DNA of 64,000 bases, from positions 30,415,978 to 30,479,977 of the forward strand of contig NC_035436.2 of the NCBI RefSeq assembly GCF_002127325.2, in the 5' to 3' direction. The DNA comes from Helianthus annuus (taxonomy: Eukaryota; Streptophyta; Magnoliopsida; Asterales; Asteraceae). The notes beneath the pieces are model-generated. The model did no database searches, was not told the DNA's origin, and saw nothing but the letters and a program-made list of their open reading frames with translations. Position numbers and translations under genes: made by a program. Below are positions 33,054-43,591 of the stretch, piece after piece (positions within the stretch are counted from its first letter, which is position 1; every line of letters begins with the position of its first letter).

Positions 33054-33552
33054 CTTGGTTTTAAAATGCGCGATGTGCTCCGATGCATTTTGATCCCAAA
33101 AGCCGTGCATCACGTTTGTGAGGCGTTTGTTATTTAAAAAATTATTTATAGACATGATTTTAACTTGTTAACTTTAAACACTAAAGATTTAGAGATTAAA
33201 ATAAATAAATACAAAAAGTAGCCCTAATACCATCAAAGAAGTTCAATCTGTGTACAAGTAGTCTATGCAAAAGGTATAAGTAATCTAGATAGGAACTCAC
33301 TTAACAACTTCATCAGTTCATTGTACAAGCTTATTAAGCACTTTAAACAAGCTCCTTGTACAATATTTTACTCTACAGTCTACAGTGGTCGATTTCAGAA
33401 AAAAGCGTGCATTAGGGCGCATCATGCGAGCGCATCAGGAGCGCATTATGCGATTTATAGTGCATCATCCTAGCATCATGTACTCGCAGAGCATCAGCGA
33501 ACCGTGCGCATCACACGTTATGCACTCCTCATGCGCGCATTTTAAAACCAAG
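33054..33552. mobile_element. Inverted-repeat element of about 0.5 kb
   Basis: Left end CTTGGTTTTAAAATGCGCG (33054-33072) and its exact complement at 33534-33552. The interior near both ends is rich in GCGCAT/ATGCGC phrases. A partial extra copy of the left end (ccttggttttaaaatg) lies at 33026. No clear target duplication. It lies beside the apyrase fragment. Confidence 0.65.
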
Positions 33553-33653
33553 ACCACATCATAAAAAAATCATGAACAAGAGTCACATAGTGTCATAGTC
33601 ACAACAAAAATAAAGTATTATTTCAAATATAAACATAACAGAAGAAGGAAAAC

Positions 33654-33727
33654 CTGAGCAGAAGAACCACCAAGAGTTCCGAGAGCATAATTAGCCACAA
33701 TCCACACGTATACACCCTCATCAGACC
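33654..33727 (-). pseudogene. Single exon fragment of an apyrase (GDA1/CD39 family)
   Basis: Between a good acceptor (TTTTTTGTAG) and donor (CAG|GTTTTC) the minus strand reads GSDEGVYVWIVANYALGTLG, then G-SSAQ. This is a conserved apyrase block; these enzymes hydrolyse nucleoside tri- and diphosphates. The usual stretch between the LGG of YALGTLGG and the later GGASAQ motif is missing, as if a deletion joined the two GG pairs. No other exon was recognised nearby. Confidence 0.7.
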
Positions 33728-33807
33728 CTACAAAAAAGGAAAGAATAAAAGTGTTGCATTACATAACAATCACAAACATAAAAACTTATAATCACAATGA
33801 TAAATCC

Positions 33808-34095
33808 AGCTTAGGTTAACATACAATTGCTCTTATCGTACAATATGTACGCGCTCATCTCAGCCGTCCAGTCCAATCCGGTGTGAATTCAATTTTGAAC
33901 ATGCGATTTATGCTGAAATACCAACATGCAAAATTGCTTTATATACATGTTTAAATCACATTGCAGAGATGGTTTTTTCATAAAAAAATTAAAAAAATCA
34001 TAAAAAACTAAAACAAATTCACAAACACATATGTAAGAAAATAGAGAACTAATCCTTACAAAAGGTTTTTTCCAAAAATCCTAAAAATTAACTTT

Positions 34096-34100
<5 letters not shown>
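33808..34100 (+). repeat. Repeat type C, copy 3
   Basis: Third copy of the segment at 28964 and 30568, beginning AGCTTAGGTTAACATACAAT, again followed by (TA)n and a type D element. Confidence 0.75.
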
Positions 34101-34143
<43 letters not shown>

Positions 34144-34147
<4 letters not shown>

Positions 34148-34626
34148 AGGGGCTCATACGAGAACCACCCTTATTGTGAGAACCTTGAGAACCAATGTGA
34201 ACACAACCTAAAATACCTAAAAAACCTAAAAAAACCTAACCCCCACCACCCCCCCCCCCAAAGCTAAATGCTAAAAACTAAAACCCCCAAAAAACCTAAA
34301 AAGAAAACCTACCCCCCCCAAAACCTAAACCCCCCTGCCCCACCCCCCAAAAACCTAAACCCCCCCCCCCAACCCCCAAGCTAAAATGCTAAAAACTAAA
34401 CCCCCAAAAAACCTAAAAAAAATCTAAAAAAAAAAATTTAATATTTTTATGCTCAAATCGCTACTTTTAGTGGCCAAAAATTTTTTTTTTTTTTTTTGCT
34501 TCGAAAAGTAGTGATTTTTATATAAAAAATATTAAAAAATTGTGTGATTTTTAGCTATTTTTAGGCATTTTTGGTGTGTTCACATTGGTTCTTGCTGTTC
34601 TCACAATAAGAGCTGGTTCTCGCATG

Positions 34627-34630
<4 letters not shown>
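34144..34630. mobile_element. Foldback MITE, type D, copy 3
   Basis: Same ends as 29287-29800 with a small deletion in the left arm. Followed by a long (TA)n tract, 34630-34706. Confidence 0.8.
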
Positions 34631-34707
<77 letters not shown>

Positions 34708-34711
<4 letters not shown>

Positions 34712-35090
34712 GATGGATCATGAGAAAACTACTTTAAATGAGAAAACCAAAAAACTAACCAAAAATGCCTAAAAACATACCAAAAAAAAATTTTTACAAA
34801 TTTTTATAAAAAAATCGATAGTTTTTATGCATGGAAAATTTTTTTCAAAAAAAAATAATTTTTTTTTGTATTGCACATGTGCACTATTACGAATATAGTG
34901 CACATGTGTAGTACACATGTGTAGTGCACATATAATGCACATGTGCAGTACAACAAAAAAAATATATTTTTTTTTGAAAATCTTCTTATATATAAAAATA
35001 GCTATTTTTTAATAAAAATTTGTATAAAAAAGAATTTGGTATGTGTTTTTAGCTTTTTTTAGGCTTTTTTAGTTAGTTTTCTAGTAGATG
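34708..35090. mobile_element. Foldback MITE, type E
   Basis: Left arm AGGGGATGGATCATGAGAAA, then CTAACCAAAAATGCCTAAAA; the right arm is roughly complementary (GGCTTTTTTAGTTAGTTTTC). The centre holds tandem GCACATGTG palindromes (34876-34950). A partial left end lies at 29822. A TA tract follows at 35103-35142. Confidence 0.65.
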
Positions 35091-35104
35091 TAGTTTAATA
35101 TATG

Positions 35105-35146
<42 letters not shown>

Positions 35147-37920
35147 GTAGGTTTTACAGATGTGTTTTTTTTTTGGGGGGGGGGGTTCAGAGTGGGACGT
35201 GGGGAAAAGCCGGGGTGTGAAAAATGTGATTTGAACAGGTTCATGTATTCTTGGTCGGTAAGTATAATAGTATTTTAAATTTTAAATTAGTTTAAAATAA
35301 TTTAGTTTTAGGGAGTTACGAGGAAACTTAGGACGACATCATTTATTCATTCATTCTGGGACAACCTGGAAAAGTAGGGAAAAAGTTTATGTGACGCTAA
35401 TGTGGTAAAAAATAAATATATATACGAGTAAAGTGGAATAAATCCCTCCCCTAAGTGAGTGGTTTTACTCTTAAAAAAAATTAAAGAGCTCACAATTTTT
35501 TTTCATCCTATTTAAAAACTTTGAAAAATCACATATCGTGGCACATCAATATAAAAGAAAAATACTAAAATGCATCTCAATATGTGGCGCGACATGCGTC
35601 GACACCAAAGGGTAAGTAGTACATGTCTTCAAATTAAAACATACCAAACATAATCCCAAATAAAACAAGTGCCTTACAGATAACTAAAGTTCAATGCAAA
35701 TAAGTTTCGATTCAAGTCACTTTCTCGAGCTCAGTCGTGCTCAACTTCACTCGTTATTGTTACCTGAAAAGTACGCAAAAAAAGTATCAACTAAAAATAG
35801 TGGGTGAGTTCGCACGATTAAACTAAATAGTGTGTTGTAGCAATCAAGATAAGTTTAGACAACAATGTTAAATAAGTACACAAATAGGGTGATGCAATTG
35901 TCATGAGCCCATAATCAAACCTAGCAGACTACGTCCTTACATTAGTGTCACAATTGACATCAATGGAGACAGATAATAGTGGGGGAATATTCACTCAAAT
36001 GTCGGTTTGTGACGTGAAAAGTACTTTAGCTAACAATACGATGACATGAGTGGGGTGTCAACCAAAATAGATCTACTCAATACATGTCCATCGGCTCATA
36101 ACATGAGTTAAATTGATTGCCTAAAAATCAGTGGGGACTTAATAGATTTGGGAAACACACACAATTCACATCGAGGTTACAAGTGTATTGTAACATGCAT
36201 ATTGACTAAAGAGTAAATTAGTTATCATGAGCAGTAAGATAGTTAGCGTACTTTTCCCCATGAAAAAATAAGTAGAAAGAGGGGCCATGAAACTCACCTG
36301 ATATTGGTTGTTAGGATGGTTGCCCGATGTAAGATATGTCACATGTCTCAAACGAGAACTACAAGTTAACTCAAGTATAATTACAGTCTTAAACTAGTTT
36401 CAGGAGAAATTAGTTTGGAAATCATGTCAAATGTCTAATCATATCATGTCAAGTTGGTTTGAATAATCACGGTCCATTTCATGAATGAAGTCGTGTTGTG
36501 TCATTGTATTGTTACGTAAGAATAATTGGTGATATTTAGAAGTTAAGGTTTAATCCATGTTGCGATCAGTTGTTTTACGTCCAATTAAATATAAGTCAAT
36601 GGATACTAAATGATATAAGTATACTTATATTATTGATTGAAGATAATTATAAGTCCCGAATAAATAATATCAATATTGATCGTCGGTTCTCAATGATTAA
36701 GTTATAAGTTGCCTAAAATAAGCAATCCCAAACACCCCCTAAACACCGTGGACTACCAAGCCAAGCTTGACATTGATCCTACTAGAATCTGGTTTACCAA
36801 CATTGTACCTAATTAACCTTTTAATTATTATTTACCCTCATTAACTAGTATCAATCATTATTAGCCATTAGTAACCCACATTGATCATCACTAACCCTTC
36901 TAAATGACCATCATTAACCTTGTTGACTATCATTGGCCAAGATTGTTCCTATTAGATTCTTGTTTACTAACATTGAGCTAACTGGTAATTCTTAGTAAAT
37001 TTTAATCCTAACTAACAATCATTTACCCTCATTAACCAATGTTGACCATCATTTACCAATATAGGCAATCAACAATAATGGTTGTCCAAGGGGGACATAG
37101 AAGGACATATTCGATATTACTTGTCTAAACGTGTGATAACGGGTTACTCATGTATATGTATGATGTCATTGACTATATAGGACCCACAATAACCCTAATC
37201 TACCAAGATTCACAACAACTGAAAGCTGGTCTAACAAGATAAACCATAAGGGTGTACGTAGTGGAATGCGGGGAAGGCGGGCGATGACCGTTCACCATGC
37301 AGTAAGACCGCCGCCAACCCCACATTTGGTGCGGCAAACTCAAACACCCGGGGAGGAGTCACCACATAAAGGAAGAGGAGGGAGCGAGGGTTAACGGTGG
37401 ACCCTACTCTCTTCCACCCAATCACACTTTTATCTATATTATTTATTATTTTTTTTAAATCGTTTGGGTGGAGTGCTACCAATGTTTTTGAATCTATAAT
37501 ATGTTATACACATTTGAGCTTATACTTCCTATGGTATGCACTTCGTTTAGGAATTTGAGGTTTAATATTTTTTCCCAGCTTAATGTTATCATATATTAAG
37601 AAACCATAACGGCATCACACTGAAAGCCAAAGACTTCATCTAGGGTTTCGACGAACATCCGGACAAGCTCCGGTAAGTCCATCTTTAGCTGCACTTTCAT
37701 TTTCCGTAAAGCGGTCTATGTTGTGGCTATGGCCCAAAACTAAACTGAGCCATGCACATCGCAATATACTATACTAGAAAGATCATATAAAGTTTGAAAT
37801 AGTTTTAACATTATGTACACATGATAACAAACTTTATTTAAATTCTTGTGTTTGGTTCTCGACTTTGACATTCTGACCAATATTACGGTAGCCATGTACA
37901 CATATATTGTTATATACAAC
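35091..37920. other. Intergenic DNA, no gene seen
   Basis: Contains a TA microsatellite (35103-35142) and a T/G homopolymer run near 35166-35187. 36800-37080 is a degenerate minisatellite of ACCATCATTAACC/CATTGACC-like units. A GC-rich patch at 37240-37420 recalls Tourist MITE interiors but lacks clear ends. No convincing ORF, tRNA or conserved domain. Confidence 0.5.
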
Positions 37921-37929
37921 AGAAGAAGT

Positions 37930-38430
37930 CTCGGTTGTTGTAAACGAGTCGGCTCGGCTCGATTTGTAAACGAGCCGAACTTGAGCTAGGGCTTGGCTCG
38001 TGAGCCCGTGAGTCAGCTCGAATTATTATATTTTGTATATGTTGATTAAATTCTATATGTACTAAAATTTAAAATATGAGGGAGCTGGATAAAGTGTTAA
38101 CATTTTAAATTTAATTTATTTATGTAACATGTAAAAAAACAAAAATGATACATATACTTTTAATATGTCTTTCTGTGTTTAAAATATTAGAAAAAAAAAC
38201 AAAAAATAATACATATTGTTAATTTTTTATTATGTTATCAATCCTTGTAAATATTCAAACTATTATGGAAATAAAATAAAATTAAAGCTGATTGGGCTCG
38301 AGTTGGCTCAAACTTTTTACTAGCCGAGCTTGAGCTCCACTTTTTAGTTCGTTTGAAACGAGTCGAGCTAAGTTGACTAGTTTAAGTTTCAACTCAAGCC
38401 TAACCTGGCTTGGCTCGACAACCCGAGATG
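37930..38430. repeat. GAGCTCGAGCC-type dispersed repeat
   Basis: Two clusters of GGCTCG/CGAGCC/GAGCTTGAGCT words (37940-38025 and 38285-38420) flank an AT-rich middle, in partly inverted arrangement. This looks like a MITE-type repeat, but ends and target duplication were not resolved. It lies directly downstream of the receptor kinase stop at 38479. Confidence 0.5.
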
Positions 38431-38478
38431 ACATGCATGATACACCATCTCCTACACCAGAATAATGAACAACGTACC

Positions 38479-41400
38479 TCAAATATTTTCAAGTGTATCG
38501 AGAATCTGTTGCAATTCACGCATAACCTTTTTGACATCCATCCTTTGTGTTGGGGAATCCACAGAGCATGCGACTCCAATCTTAATTGTTAGAGTCAAAC
38601 ATTCCTCTATTTTCATGGCATTTTCTTCATTGTACTCTTGATACAGGTTTAGAATGTTAACATCAATGATATCAATTACATTGTCTAGCAAGGCCATTGA
38701 AGCAAATTTATGAAGGCAAAGGTCTTCATTAAAGATGTCATCAGTTGGGTGTTTCCCGGTCATTGCCTCTAGAACTAGTATTCCAAAACTGTAGATATCC
38801 CCATTACTTGTCATCTCACTCTCGAGACCATACTCTGCAAGTTACAAGCAATTACATTATAAAAAAGGTAATAATGTCAGTAAGTAAATATGAAAGCTTA
38901 TTTTACCTGGAGCAATATAACCCACTGTACCGCGAATCCCAGTTGAGTTGTTTTTGTATGAAGTTCCAAGAAATCGAGCTAAACCGAAATCTCCAACATG
39001 AGCCACCATATCATTATCGAGTAGAATATTACTAGGCTTCAGGTCACCATGAATAATGGTTGGTAGACAGTGATTATGAATATAATCAAGTGCATATGCT
39101 ACATCCATAAGAATTTTTATCATTTGAAGAAGGTTTAGCCTTGATGTATTTCCACTTGAATGCAACCAATCATGCAAACTCCCATTGGGCATGAACTCGT
39201 ATACCAAAGCTTTGAATGGATTTCCTTGAAAGTCAATACTTGAGCATGAAGTTATAATCTTCAACAAATTCCTATGTCGAAGGTTCCGCCATGCTTCACA
39301 TTCCCTCGTAAAGCTTTTTTGAGCTCCACGATTTTGAAGATGTAGAACTTTGATTGCAACAAATGTGTCATTAACTTCAAAAAGGATTCCTTTATAAACA
39401 GAACTATAACCACCAGTTCCAATCAAATTGGATTCGGAGAACCCATTGGTAGCCTTTAGAAGTTGACTGTATGAAACTTTTAGGTATCGTTCGCTTGTTG
39501 ACGATTTTGAAAGATGGCTCTTTCTTTTCTTCTTACACCAAGCATATGCTAAACATGTTGTGGTGAAAAGTGCGCATGCGATCAATGTGACTATTAAATA
39601 GAGATGAAACTTCTTTGTAAATTTACTTGTCTCCTTGCATTTGGGTAACCCAAGTTCATTAATGCCACCACAAAGCCTTCTATTCCCCAAAACAGAGAAT
39701 GCACTTTCTTTAGCTAACACTCCTACCATTGGAACTTGACAGGTTCAAATATTCTAACTTAAACTTTTCAAAAAATATAGGAATATGCCCTGAAAAGTTG
39801 TTATGAGAAATATCAAGTTCCACCAATCCTTTCAAGGAATTTAATGATAATGGTATCATACCTTGAAATAAATTGCCTTTGAGGGACAACCGTAATAGGC
39901 TACTACAGCCACCAAGGCTACTAGGAATGTTACCAGAAAAATTATTATCAGATAAATTCAGAGTAGTCAACATGTTGAGGTTTCCAACCTCAATCGGAAG
40001 TGAACCAAACAAGTTATTTTGAGAAAGATCCAATGTTATGGAGAGACTTGAAAGTTGAAGAAGTTGTATAGGTATTTTCCCATTAAGTTTATTGTCATTA
40101 AGGTACAAGGCTAACAGATGATGACAATTTCCTAGAGTTGATGGAATAACCCCTTCTAACATGTTTGAAAATAAATCAAGTGTTATCAACAATGATAAGT
40201 TCCCCATGGAATCCGGAATCTGCCCTGAAAATTGGTTTTCATTTAAATAAAGGCCTTCTAAGTTTTGAAGGTTACCAATGGTTGAAGGGATGTTTCCCGT
40301 GAATTGGTTTCCTCTTAATGCCAATATATTCAAGCCAACAAGATTACCAATTGAACTAGGGAGGTTTCCATGTAACTGATTATCAGAAAACCATAACAGT
40401 TGGAGTTGACTAGAAAGATTACCTATTGATCTAGGGAGAACTCCTTGAAACCTGCATTTACCGAAAGCCAACCTCTTTAATCTCGTGCAGTTTTTCAAAG
40501 AATCAATAAACTTCATTTCATCTGCTTCTTTGCTTCCAAAGAGGTTATCTCCGATTGTTATAAATTCCATCTCCGTTAGCTTTGAAAAGTCAACTGTTAA
40601 GGATCCACTAAACTTGTTTTTAGCGAGTTCAAGAATTTCTAAACTCGTACAATTAGAAATGGATGCCGGAAGAGGTCCACTTAGTTGGTTACCCCATAAT
40701 TGAAACCAAACAAGATTAGGAAGCGTTGCACCTATGGCTGAATAAAGACCACCTGTCAACTGATTATCAACCAAGCTTATATTAGCTAGGAGTGAAAGGT
40801 TATAAAGAAAATTAGGGATGGTTCCATTTAAACTACAACTACCAAAGTAAATTTCTTTTAAACCTTTCATAACGCCTAAGGTGTCTGGAATGGTCCCACC
40901 CAACAGATTTCCTCTTAAAGAGAACACTTCCAATGATGTCATATTCCCTAAGTATGGCGGGATTCCACCAGTAAACTTATTATTATTAAGTAAAAGAACA
41001 GTAAGTTTGGTGAGGGTACTGATCTCCTTGGGTATGCTTCCAACTAGCTCGTTATAGGAAAGATCAATCTCTTCAAGGTCTGAACAACCGGATATGTTAG
41101 TTGGAATTACCCCATAGAACTTGTTAGCTTCAAGATTGAGTACCGTCAACCTGGTGAGATGACCAAATTCATCAGGGATGGTTCCGTATAAGTTACAACC
41201 TCCAGCGTAAAATTCTCTTAAATTCTTCCACTGGCTTAAGATGTTTGGGATGCTCCCCCCCAAGGGATTTCTAGTAACAGAAAACAATTCTAATGATGTA
41301 ATATTTCCCAAGATGGTTGGGATTCCACCTGTAAGCTTATTATCAAAAAGTGAAAGAAAAGTAAGTTTGGTGAGGGAACTGATCTCCTTGGGTATGCTTC

Positions 41401-41870
41401 CAACAAGCTCATTATTGGAAAGACCAATTTCTTCAAGGAATGACCGCGTTGAATTTGTTATTGTACAAATACAGATAACATAGCCTAGAAAGACGGCCAA
41501 CTTCTTGAGGAATGGCTCCATGAAAGCTGTTGTTACCAAGAGAAAGCTTATGGAGGAAGCTCAGATTCCCCACATGAGGAGACAACGAGCCCTCTAGACC
41601 TTGCGATGACAAGTTTAGATAAGTGACTCTTCTATGTCGCTTCCCACAATAAACATGACTCCAGTCACATAAATGAAGAGAATCGTTCCATGAGGTTAGA
41701 GCTCCATATGGATCTCGAGTGATCAACGACTTGATCTTCAGCAAAGCCTCATGATCTGTCTCAATTCCACCACATATGACAGTGGAAGAGAGAGATATAA
41801 CAAGAGAATAAAAGAGGAAATGAATAGAAGACAAGGATGATAAGTTAACTATTGGGTGCTTTGAGTTCAT
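38479..41870 (-). pseudogene. LRR receptor-like kinase, subfamily XII type, non-RD; two frameshifts (copy 2)
   Basis: Chosen start ATG at 41870 (MNSKHPIVN), followed by a hydrophobic secretion signal. LRR N-cap with CDWSHVYC, then about 20 LRRs to about 39740. Membrane segment LYLIVTLIACALFTTTCLAY near 39600. The kinase has the glycine loop IGTGGYSSVYKG, lysine in VAIKVL, and IIHGDLKPSNILLD (HGD, so non-RD, as in Xa21, EFR and FLS2 relatives), then VGDFGLARF. A 72-bp GT-AG intron (38835-38906) splits the APE codon region, the usual position in this subfamily. Exon 2 runs 38834-38479. A 26-bp deletion near 41436 and a deletion near 39733, just before the membrane region, each shift the frame. 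The protein would otherwise be about 1000 residues. Relatives sense microbial patterns. Copy 1 at 1-1675 is its paralogue. Confidence 0.92.
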
Positions 41871-42057
41871 TTTTGAAAAAGAACTTATGATTGCTAAGTT
41901 TATCGTTGGCCTTTTGAAAAAGAATTTAAGATTGCTAGCTGGTAGAAGATAGAAATATAACCCGAGCATTGAAGAGGAAATAAATACAACGTACTATGTG
42001 ATTGATTGGAATAGTACAATGTTGGAAATGATATTTTCTAATGCATTAGTGACCTTA
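41871..42057. promoter_or_regulatory. Upstream region of the receptor kinase
   Basis: The minus-strand promoter side. Upstream sequence to about 41950 is shared with copy 1 (for example AGATTGCTAGCTGGT). No clear TATA box identified. Confidence 0.35.
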
Positions 42058-42729
42058 GCCTATGCGGTGACCATCCTCTCTTGGAGGATGATCTGCCACA
42101 TATGCGTCATGTTATAGTTCCTTTGAGGATGCTCCAACACACTAAAACACTGGAAATGGGAGGATCATCCTTCCTCACAAATTTACTTTTTTTTTTAATT
42201 CATCTACTTTTTTTAACATTTATCAAATAACATAGAAAAAAATTCATTAATATTAAAAACATTACATAAACTTAAAAAAAATTCCTAACTTTGATACTTC
42301 TTCATGATGTCCTCCTACATTTTATTTAAAGTAGAGCGTTTTGGTTCAGGATAACTATCAACATCGATCGTCAATATGTCCCATTCTTTGAGCCGAACTT
42401 TATCATCGGCCATGCGTACCTTTTCTCCCACCACGCGTACCCTTTCTTCGACTGCCCGTTAAAATTGGTGTAAAAGTGTTGAATTTATATAAAATTTGGC
42501 TGAAATTTGGGGTAATTTTGAAATATTACCGTTTGGTATTAATTATGGAAATTAATTATTTTTTAAATTTATTCAACGGTAATAAGTCGGAAAGTGGGAA
42601 AATTTTGTCATTTAGTAGCCCGGCACCAACGTCTCCAAAGAGACGGAGAGGACGAAGACGGGGGCGGGGCGGTGTTTGGCCCGACACCGTTCCAAAATGG
42701 TCCTGGGATGCAGCCCATACCAAGAAGCC
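42058..42729. mobile_element. Harbinger-derived fragment with Myb-like ORF remnant
   Basis: Flanked by TTA on both sides (42055-42057, 42730-42732). On the minus strand at about 42460-42312, VGEKVRMADDKVRLKEWDIL then EPKRSTLNKM and EDIMKKYQS resemble the C-terminal part of plant Harbinger ORF1 (often annotated glutathione S-transferase T3-like or Myb-like). One stop is visible. The terminal inverted repeats are poor, so the limits are tentative. Confidence 0.5.
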
Positions 42730-42964
42730 TTAGGGTGGAAGGATTGCTCTCCAAATGAGAATGGTAAACATTTTCACCTAACATTCTTATGTCTTGTCAA
42801 CTCTTTCCTTTACTCCTTATTTTTCACTCAATCACTAGGGGTGTTCAAACACATGGAGAGTGGTAAACAACTTAAAAAAATGTGTGATTGATTGTATGGG
42901 GTTGGGGCCCACTAATAGCCTCATATCTCTCCTCTCTATCTTCTCTCCCCACATCGGTGAATAC

Positions 42965-43591
42965 TGTAGGTCCCTCTCGGAGGATGACGAACCTAAACCT
43001 TGTTATACTAACCCACTAGCGAGTGCGGAATCCAAGCTAGCAAGCAAACCGGGATGAAGCAAGTATAAACACAACACACAAATATTCACCGATTAACACG
43101 ACTTGTATTAATGCAAATGAAAGGTTCCGGTTACAAGCACAATGTTCACAAATCAGTTTTGCAAACTCTCTAGTGTGTGTGTGTTTCGGACAGAATGCTC
43201 TCAACTTTCTATCTCTCTATGTGTGCATCTATCTGTCTTGAACACACTGCATGGGTCATATACAGCAGGTCTGGTCGAAGGATCATGCAGAATGACCGAA
43301 AGATCATCTGTCGATCACAAAGCTCTCGAAGGATCCACATTTACCTCGAAGGATGGTATATCCTTCGAGGTTCAACAGCATCCTTCGCTGGACATCTTTC
43401 GAGCTCATCGAAGGATAGACATAATCCTTCGATGGCCCATCTTTCGACTCAGACACTTTACAAACATATTCTAACTGTTGGCCAAGTCAAACCAGGAGGA
43501 CGGTTGACTTGGTCAACTTACAGGACTGACAAGAACATCGTTTTACATCGTGACCGAATACAGACAAAGTACAGACACAAGTGCACCAACA
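42965..43591 (-). repeat. 3' LTR of Sirevirus-like element
   Basis: A 627-bp LTR, TGTTGGTGCACTTGTG...GGGACCTACA on the minus strand. It contains about ten CGAAGGAT/CGAAAGAT motifs in both orientations (43265-43450). Confidence 0.93.

Noticed and set aside
34621..34710. Long TA tract as a CRISPR-like or regulatory array
   Set aside because: A simple dinucleotide microsatellite; CRISPR arrays are not expected in plant DNA.
37231..37482. 83-codon minus-strand ORF in a GC-rich patch
   Set aside because: No recognisable domain; the patch resembles MITE interiors.
37621..37720. Possible 5' UTR or first exon with a GGTAAGT donor
   Set aside because: Only a single splice-like site, with no open frame or partner exon.
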